From positions 27,387 to 91,386 of IMG/VR virus record IMGVR_UViG_3300024221_000009: a stretch of DNA of 64,000 nt; one strand, 5' to 3'. The translations under genes were made by a program, and so were the position numbers. Below the pieces are notes generated by a model. That model searched no databases and was not told the DNA's origin. It saw only the letters and a program-made list of their open reading frames with translations. This stretch comes from a virus. Below, one piece after another: positions 59,157-64,000 of this stretch (position 1 is the first letter of the stretch; the number at the start of each line of letters is the position of its first letter).

Positions 59157-59645
59157 ATGTCAATAAAGAATGTTAAACCAACTAAAAACTCAGGATTTAA
59201 TCAAGGTTATTTTATCCCTAACTTTCCTGAGAAATATATCGGACCAACTCCGATTATATACAGAAGCTCATGGGAGCGCAAATTCTGTATTTGGTGTGAC
59301 ATGAATGATAAAGTATTAAATTGGTCAAGTGAGCCTGTTGAAATTAAATATTGGTCGAGACAAGATAATAAGGCACGTAAATATTATCCTGATTTTTATT
59401 TTAAACAAAAACAACAGGATAATTCTAATAAAGAATATTTAGTTGAAATTAAACCAAAGGCACAAATTCAAAAACCAGAACCTCCTAAGAAAAATTCAAA
59501 AAAAGCTATAAAATCTTATAAATTTCTGGCAGAGCAGTATGTTAAAAACATGGATAAATACAATGCTGCTAAAGAATATTGTGAAGGTCGTAACTGGAAC
59601 TTTATAGTATTAACAGAAGACACTATATTAAATGGGCTACGTTAA
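59157..59645 (+). CDS. gp4: Head completion protein, gp4-like
   Basis: A 162-aa protein from the ATG at 59157, 1 bp after the gp55 stop. Upstream in-frame ATGs lie inside gp55 and are rejected. EKYIGPTPIIYRSSWERKFC, WCDMNDKVLNWSSEPVEIKY and RKYYPDFYF match T4 gp4 (KYVGTDVPFARSSWEMAFM, VLQWASEPVKIPY, YVPDFLV). VEIKPKAQ and the later EYCEGRNWNFIVLTED complete an endonuclease-like fold. T4 gp4 (with gp50/65 naming) finishes filled heads before tail joining. Its end overlaps the next gene by 14 bp. Confidence 0.82.
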   Translation: MSIKNVKPTKNSGFNQGYFIPNFPEKYIGPTPIIYRSSWERKFCIWCDMNDKVLNWSSEPVEIKYWSRQDNKARKYYPDFYFKQKQQDNSNKEYLVEIKPKAQIQKPEPPKKNSKKAIKSYKFLAEQYVKNMDKYNAAKEYCEGRNWNFIVLTEDTILNGLR

Positions 59646-60222
59646 AAAACAAATAAGAGAATTAACAAAAAGCGCTGGTAGTAAAAGAGCTGCCAGAAAG
59701 GCTGCTGAGAAATGGTTTAATGATGGTGTTAGTAATAAAAGTGTAAAAGAAGCAGCTTATGTTAGAAATAGATTTGAACCTGGAAAAATATACATATTTG
59801 AATATGACCCTATTACACCAGATCTCGAATTTTTCGACAAAAACCCAGTAGTACTCGCTTTAGAACAATTAGATAATAACAACGATTTAGGAGTTAATTT
59901 AAATTTATTACCAATTAGAGTTAAAGAAGATTTATTAGATGATCTATATAGCAGGGTACAAGGTCAAATAAAAAGTAATTCAACAGGTGTAAAATATTAT
60001 AACGCAAAAACACAAGGAGGATTAAGAATAACGTACGACGGTATGAAATCGTATTTACAAAGATCCGGATGTGATTTTGCAATCAGACAATATAAACCAA
60101 GTAGAAAACAAAAACAAGCAGTTGTTAGTTATTCTAAATGGCCAGAGATAGCACTATGTGATTTTATTGATTTAAATGGTGTTACAATGAAACAAATTAG
60201 AAGATTGTTTTCTAAGAAATAA
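59632..60222 (+). CDS. Conserved-looking hypothetical protein (196 aa) upstream of portal
   Basis: A basic, helical N-terminus (KQIRELTKSAGSKRAARKAA) is followed by an alpha/beta core with FEPGKIYIFEYDP, NPVVLALEQLDNNNDLGVNL and LLPIRVKEDLLDDLYSRV. I recall similar Y-x-Y-D-P...GxNLxxLP proteins in T4-like marine phages, without a firm function. It overlaps gp4 by 14 bp and precedes the portal gene, so a head or packaging role is likely. Confidence 0.55.
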   Translation: MGYVKKQIRELTKSAGSKRAARKAAEKWFNDGVSNKSVKEAAYVRNRFEPGKIYIFEYDPITPDLEFFDKNPVVLALEQLDNNNDLGVNLNLLPIRVKEDLLDDLYSRVQGQIKSNSTGVKYYNAKTQGGLRITYDGMKSYLQRSGCDFAIRQYKPSRKQKQAVVSYSKWPEIALCDFIDLNGVTMKQIRRLFSKK

Positions 60223-60228
60223 AAAAAG

Positions 60229-60238
60229 AATATATAAA
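60229..60238 (+). promoter_or_regulatory. Candidate late promoter box ahead of portal gene
   Basis: AATATATAAA ends 21 bp before the portal ATG at 60260 and matches the RATATATAA box. Confidence 0.45.
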
Positions 60239-60259
60239 CAAAATTAATATTATATTATA

Positions 60260-61855
60260 ATGGCAGGATTCGTAGATAGAAATGGACCATTAAGCTACAA
60301 CAAGAAATCATTTACACTGAGAGATCAGCTAAAAAAGCTAAGCTCTTTTGGTATGTATTATGATGATTTAGTACTTAGGCAATCACAGGCAATAGGTCCG
60401 ATTGAAGACGCAATAGGTTTTGGTCAAATAAACCAAATGGGAGTAGACTCAGATGATATGTATGGAGCGTTTGCAGCTCTTTCAATGTCTGATACAACAA
60501 TGCGTAAGAATATACCGTTCTTCGATCAAAATTACGAAAGTAAGCGTAATGAATTAAGAGCATTTTCAACGTATGATGAAATCGAAGATATTTTAGATAT
60601 TCTTTGTGATGAATCAGTTGTTTATGATAATAAAAACTTTTTTGCAACTCCTGAACTTATAGGAATGGATGTTAGTGAAGAAGTTGAAAAATATTTACAA
60701 AAAGCATATCGAGATATTTATCAATATTTTGGATTTAATCAAGACCAATCGGCATGGTACTTTTATAGAAAGTTCTTAGTTGATGGTTATCTTTCTTTTG
60801 AAATAGTTTATAACCCTGAGCAAACTCAAATTATTGGATTTAAAGAAATTGATCCTATAACATTAATTCCAGGATATAATAAAACGGATGGTAAGAAAGT
60901 ATGGACTCAATTTAAAGACGATCCAGTTAAAGAGAGAGTTCTATATGACTCTCAGATCATTTATATTTCTTATTCATCAATTACCACAGCCTCGAGAGTA
61001 AGTTACTTAGAGAGACTTATAAGGTCATTTAATTTAATGAGAATTATGGAACACACTAGAGTAATCTGGGCTGTTACTAATTCTTCTTATAGAATGAAAT
61101 TTATAATCCCAGTTGGTGGTAAATCTAAAACAAGAGCAAAACAATCACTTGCTCAGTTAATGAATAACTATAAAGAAGTTGTAGATTTTGATTGGGAATC
61201 TGGAAGTATGCATACTGACGGTAAACCAATGTTACAATTTAATAAAGAATATTGGTTACCTTCGAAAGATGGAGAACAGCCGGAGATTGAAACACTAGGA
61301 GGAGAAGGTCCTGAATTATCAGATACAGAGGCTCTTAAATATTTCTCAGATAAATTAAAAATGGTTTCTAAAATACCATTTAATAGATTCATGTATGAAG
61401 ATGGTGGTGGAGATTTCAATTTAGCTGCCGATGGTATGATTAGAGATGAGATCAAGTTTGGTAAATTTATTAAACGTTTAAGATCTACATTCCAAGAAAT
61501 TTTAGTTAAACCATTATACATTCAAATGTGTTTAAAATTTCCTGAATTTGAAAATGATGCATCGTTTAAAACACAAATATCTCTACAATTCCTTGAAGAG
61601 AATATGTTTGCTGAATTAAAACAAATGGAAATCATGGAACGTAGAGTAGAATTTATTAGTTCTGTAAAAGATTCTCTAGTTGAAACAAACCCAGAAACAA
61701 TGGAAGAAGATTACTACTTTGATTCAGACTTCTTAGTTGATAGATATTTAAAACTAAGTCCAGATGATAAAGCAGCTAATGCAGCTTATAAAGCAAGAAA
61801 GGCTGCTAAAGATGCAGAAGAACCTGAAGTTGACCCAATGGACGCTGGAATGTAA
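60260..61855 (+). CDS. gp20: Portal protein, gp20-like
   Basis: At 531 aa it matches T4 gp20 in length (524 aa) and in sequence. Recognisable stretches are TYDEIEDILDILCDESVVYD, WYFYRKFLVDGYLSFEIVY, IIYISYSSITTASRVSYLER, KEYWLPSKDG, and IRDEIKFGKFIKRLRSTFQE followed by ILVKPL. The C-terminus is acidic (AKDAEEPEVDPMDAGM). It forms the dodecameric ring at the head vertex through which DNA is packaged and ejected and where proheads initiate. A candidate late box precedes it. The order 20-core-21 follows T4. Confidence 0.92.
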   Translation: MAGFVDRNGPLSYNKKSFTLRDQLKKLSSFGMYYDDLVLRQSQAIGPIEDAIGFGQINQMGVDSDDMYGAFAALSMSDTTMRKNIPFFDQNYESKRNELRAFSTYDEIEDILDILCDESVVYDNKNFFATPELIGMDVSEEVEKYLQKAYRDIYQYFGFNQDQSAWYFYRKFLVDGYLSFEIVYNPEQTQIIGFKEIDPITLIPGYNKTDGKKVWTQFKDDPVKERVLYDSQIIYISYSSITTASRVSYLERLIRSFNLMRIMEHTRVIWAVTNSSYRMKFIIPVGGKSKTRAKQSLAQLMNNYKEVVDFDWESGSMHTDGKPMLQFNKEYWLPSKDGEQPEIETLGGEGPELSDTEALKYFSDKLKMVSKIPFNRFMYEDGGGDFNLAADGMIRDEIKFGKFIKRLRSTFQEILVKPLYIQMCLKFPEFENDASFKTQISLQFLEENMFAELKQMEIMERRVEFISSVKDSLVETNPETMEEDYYFDSDFLVDRYLKLSPDDKAANAAYKARKAAKDAEEPEVDPMDAGM

Positions 61856-61859
61856 AGAG

Positions 61860-61869
61860 GATATATAAT
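61860..61869 (+). promoter_or_regulatory. Candidate late promoter box
   Basis: GATATATAAT ends 17 bp before the ATG of the prohead core gene and matches the RATATATAA box. Confidence 0.45.
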
Positions 61870-61886
61870 AAAAATAAATTAATAAA

Positions 61887-62228
61887 ATGAAAAAAGTAAG
61901 ATTATACGAAGATTTTATAGCCGAAGACGCAAAAACGGTTACACCTGATTCTGATATTAAAATTGATGATTTTTCAACAGACGATGGGATTGAACTTAAA
62001 TCTCAAGAAATTATCGGAGCAATAGTTAGTTCTGAGACTGAAAAGGAATTTAAAGAATATTTTTTCGATCAGTATGGTAATACAGCTTTTACTGAAGCAG
62101 ATATGCAAAATTTAGTTGTAATGTATAACGAATATTTAGAAGAAATTACAGCGAAAGAAACTGAAGAGGAAGAAGAAGAGAAAAAAGAAGAAGAAGGTGG
62201 AGAGGAAGATCCTTTAGCAGATATTTAA
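61887..62228 (+). CDS. Prohead core protein with capsid-targeting tag (gp67/68 position)
   Basis: A 113-aa acidic protein. The N-terminus MKKVRLYEDFIAEDAK matches the T4 internal-protein tag MKTYQEFIAEA almost position by position, with the cut expected after IAE. The C-terminus is a Glu-rich tract (TEEEEEEKKEEEGGEEDP), like the acidic tail of T4 gp67. It lies between portal and protease genes, exactly where T4 has the core genes 67 and 68. Likely a scaffold-core component cleaved during maturation. Confidence 0.65.
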   Translation: MKKVRLYEDFIAEDAKTVTPDSDIKIDDFSTDDGIELKSQEIIGAIVSSETEKEFKEYFFDQYGNTAFTEADMQNLVVMYNEYLEEITAKETEEEEEEKKEEEGGEEDPLADI

Positions 62229-62265
62229 AAAAATTAATTTTTTAAAAATCACACTTTTTAATAAA

Positions 62266-62275
62266 GATATATAAT
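62266..62275 (+). promoter_or_regulatory. Candidate late promoter box ahead of prohead protease
   Basis: GATATATAAT ends 22 bp before the ATG at 62298 and matches the RATATATAA box. Confidence 0.45.
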
Positions 62276-62297
62276 ACAAATATAATAAAATAATAAA

Positions 62298-64000
62298 ATG
62301 AGCAAAACTGACTTATTAATCTTAGAAAGATCTGCTTCGGGTTTAGAATTTAAAGAAGAAAACGGAGTATATGTATTAGAAGGAGTTTTTGGCGAATTAG
62401 ATACGAAGAATAGAAACAACCGTATTTACACTGCTGAAGAGTATCTACCACAGATCGAATCATTACAAGATAAAATCAAAGCATCTAAACTTTTAGGTGA
62501 ATTAGATCATCCACAAAATTTTGACGTTTCTTTAAAGAATGTATCACACATTATTGAAGAAATAACATACGATGAAGCAAATAAGCAAATTAAAGGACGT
62601 ATTAGATTATTAGATACTGACGCTGGTCGTCAAGCTAAAGCACTTGTTGATGCTGGAGTACCACTTCAAATTTCTTCAAGAGCCGCTGGTGCTGTAGAAT
62701 CTAATGGTAAAGTAAAGATCAAACAACTATTCACTTATGATTTAGTTGCAGATCCTGGATTTGAAAACGCAGAATTAAAGAGAGTTAACGAATCTTTTGG
62801 ATTTGAAAACAACTCTGATATTTTAATCTATGAAATCGGTGGAAGCTCAAATTTAAACGAAGAAACAACAAAAATCGAAAATAAACAAACAGAAACAATG
62901 GCAGAATCTAAATTTATCACTGTTGAAGATTTTAATAAATACTCACAATATCTTTCTGAAGAAATGAAAAGTATTAAAGAATCTATGGCAGCTGCTAAAG
63001 AAAATGGCAATGATACAGAAATAGAAAATCTAAAAGAATATGCTGGATATTTAGCAGAAAAATTAGATCAGTCTATTAATACAGCCGAAGAATTAGCAAC
63101 AAAAACGGATCAATCAATCCAATACACAGAAAGTATTGCAGAAAAATTAGATCAATCAATTCAATACTCTGAGCATATCGCTGAAGGTGTTGATTCAATT
63201 AAAGAGTACACTAACTACTTAGCAGAATCTTATAACGAAGGAGCAACAACTCACGAAGGTTTATTAAAGTATATCGACTATTTAAAAGAAAACTTAGAAA
63301 AAGTTACAGAATACGCAGAATACGTTGCTGAAACTGTAAATACCAATTTAATTTTAGAAGATGAAGCTGGTAAAGAAGTTGAAGAAATCGAAGATGAAAA
63401 CGATGCAAAGGATGTTACTGAACCTACAGTTGATGCTGAAGAAAATGAATTAGAACATGGAGCTGAAGTTAAAGATGTTGAAAAAGATCTAGAACTTGAA
63501 GGTGAAGGAGACGCTGAAGGAGAGGAAATCTCAGAAGAAGCTGAAGCTGGTAAAGAAGTTGAAGAAATCGAAGACGAAAACGACGCTAAAGAAGTAGCAA
63601 ACGACGTTGAAGAGCCAGAAAACGTAGAAGCTGATTTAGAGCTTGACGGTGAAGGAGATGCTGAAGGAGAAGAAATCTCAGAAGAAACTGAAGCAGTTGA
63701 AGAAACTGAAGCAGTTGAAGAAACTGAAGAAGTTGAAGAAACTAAAGCAGTTGAAGAAACTGAAGAAGTTGAAGAAACTGAAGAAGTTGAAGAAACTAAA
63801 GCGGTTGAAGAAACTGAAGAGGTAGAAGCAGTTGAAGAAACTGAAGAAGAAGATCAAGAATTCCATGAATCTACAGAAACTGAAGCAGTTAAAGAGGAAG
63901 AAGTTGAAGAGACTGAAGAAGTTGAAGAATCTAACGAGCTTCAAACTTACAAAAATGAAATAACTGAAAAGTTACAATCTTTAATTAATAAAACAACTGA
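62298..64000 (+). CDS. gp21: Prohead protease gp21-like fused to acidic gp22-like scaffold (3' partial)
   Basis: The frame is open from the ATG at 62298 to the window end (567 codons visible). Residues 1-~165 are a T4 gp21-type serine protease: LGELDHPQNF (His71), VSHIIEEI and LQISSRAAG (Ser126/127). From ~200 comes a scaffold-like region with repeated helical units (YLAEKLDQSIN, SIAEKLDQSIQ, HIAEGVDSIKE). From ~355 to the window end it is an extremely Glu-rich tail with two long repeats and eight 6-residue AVEETE-type repeats. T4 has separate adjacent genes 21 and 22. An in-frame ATG at 62898 (MAESKFITVEDF) with an A-rich leader could give free scaffold. Confidence 0.8.
   Translation, partial: MSKTDLLILERSASGLEFKEENGVYVLEGVFGELDTKNRNNRIYTAEEYLPQIESLQDKIKASKLLGELDHPQNFDVSLKNVSHIIEEITYDEANKQIKGRIRLLDTDAGRQAKALVDAGVPLQISSRAAGAVESNGKVKIKQLFTYDLVADPGFENAELKRVNESFGFENNSDILIYEIGGSSNLNEETTKIENKQTETMAESKFITVEDFNKYSQYLSEEMKSIKESMAAAKENGNDTEIENLKEYAGYLAEKLDQSINTAEELATKTDQSIQYTESIAEKLDQSIQYSEHIAEGVDSIKEYTNYLAESYNEGATTHEGLLKYIDYLKENLEKVTEYAEYVAETVNTNLILEDEAGKEVEEIEDENDAKDVTEPTVDAEENELEHGAEVKDVEKDLELEGEGDAEGEEISEEAEAGKEVEEIEDENDAKEVANDVEEPENVEADLELDGEGDAEGEEISEETEAVEETEAVEETEEVEETKAVEETEEVEETEEVEETKAVEETEEVEAVEETEEEDQEFHESTETEAVKEEEVEETEEVEESNELQTYKNEITEKLQSLINKTT
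62898..62900 (+). other. Possible internal start for free scaffold
   Basis: An in-frame ATG (codon 201 of the protease gene) preceded by AACAAACAGAAACA and followed by GCAGAA, like the real starts in this genome (A-rich, ATGGC). Initiation here would make scaffold without protease, as lambda Nu3 is made inside gene C. Confidence 0.4.
63693..63845 (+). repeat. 18-bp tandem repeat encoding (A/E)VEET(E/K)
   Basis: Eight in-frame copies of an 18-bp unit (GCAGTTGAAGAAACTGAA and variants), with a 9-bp partial copy before the last, lie in the acidic scaffold tail. Upstream, two longer repeats (DEAGKEVEEIEDENDAK-type) start near 63358 and 63541. Confidence 0.85.

Noticed and set aside
63693-63845. 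CRISPR-like array
   Set aside because: The repeats are contiguous, have no unique spacers and keep the reading frame, so they are coding tandem repeats.
63643-63944. Low-complexity Lys/Leu and Phe/Ser frames in the acidic repeat region
   Set aside because: They are alternative readings of the Glu-rich tandem repeats of the protease-scaffold gene.
1-64000. tRNA genes, integrase or other lysogeny genes, IS elements
   Set aside because: None was recognised on reading either strand. The short gaps contain only leaders, terminators and promoter-like elements.

Overview
The window is one gapless, almost entirely plus-strand stretch of a large, virulent, T4-type myovirus genome (Caudoviricetes). 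The DNA is very A+T-rich. Start codons follow A-rich, Shine-Dalgarno-free leaders (typically AATAAAAAATGGC), which is typical of Bacteroidota; I therefore infer a Bacteroidota (Flavobacteria-like) host. No integrase, repressor, tRNA, CRISPR array or IS element was seen. No gap between genes exceeds about 145 bp.

Layout. (1) 1-21.6 kb: tail/baseplate and fibre block. It holds a tail-protein-I-like protein cut by the window edge, very large virion proteins, two paralogous collagen-like/collar fibres, a spanin-like membrane protein and a tail-tube-like protein. (2) 21.6-27.3 kb: a glycine-zipper protein, RuvC-like resolvase, gp32 SSB, gp61 primase, UvsY and UvsW. (3) 27.3-37.0 kb: an accessory block of large multidomain proteins. 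Many carry short MKxxxFxDFxxE tags resembling the T4 capsid-targeting sequence, and internal xxE|A sites like those cut by prohead proteases. It includes a polyprotein-like 806-aa protein, a KTDG ligase-like enzyme and a ligase-NMN adenylyltransferase fusion. (4) 37.1-39.4 kb: a translationally coupled metabolic operon with methylglyoxal synthase, a cytidylyltransferase-like enzyme and an RmlB-like dehydratase. (5) 39.5-41.2 kb: small unknown genes. (6) 41.2-56.8 kb: DNA metabolism, with T4 beta-glucosyltransferase and gp56 dCTPase homologues, a B-family DNA polymerase split into two genes 4.5 kb apart, class I ribonucleotide reductase, sliding clamp, UvsX, a 2OG-Fe(II) oxygenase, gp41 helicase, a possible gp33, gp47 and gp46. 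(7) 56.8-64 kb: virion assembly, with gp15 sheath terminator, gp55 late sigma factor, gp4, gp20 portal, an acidic core protein and a gp21 prohead protease fused to a gp22-like acidic scaffold that runs off the window.

How it fits together. Replication and recombination follow the T4 plan: gp43/45/41/61/32, UvsXYW, gp46/47, RNR and dCTPase. Late transcription probably uses gp55, perhaps gp33 and the clamp. A recurrent RATATATAA box 14-34 bp ahead of many starts is the best late-promoter candidate. A separate TTGAAA-18 bp-TATAAT class precedes gp32 and the clamp. Rho-independent hairpins separate the transcription units.

Most notable. The best candidate for an undescribed system is the 27-37 kb block, read as a set of capsid-packaged, protease-processed proteins that includes two ligase-like enzymes and an NAD-synthesis enzyme to be delivered with the DNA. 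Also notable are predicted cytosine hypermodification, phage-borne methylglyoxal synthase, the split polymerase and the protease-scaffold fusion. All functions are inferred from sequence reading and remembered T4 homologues; no search was run.
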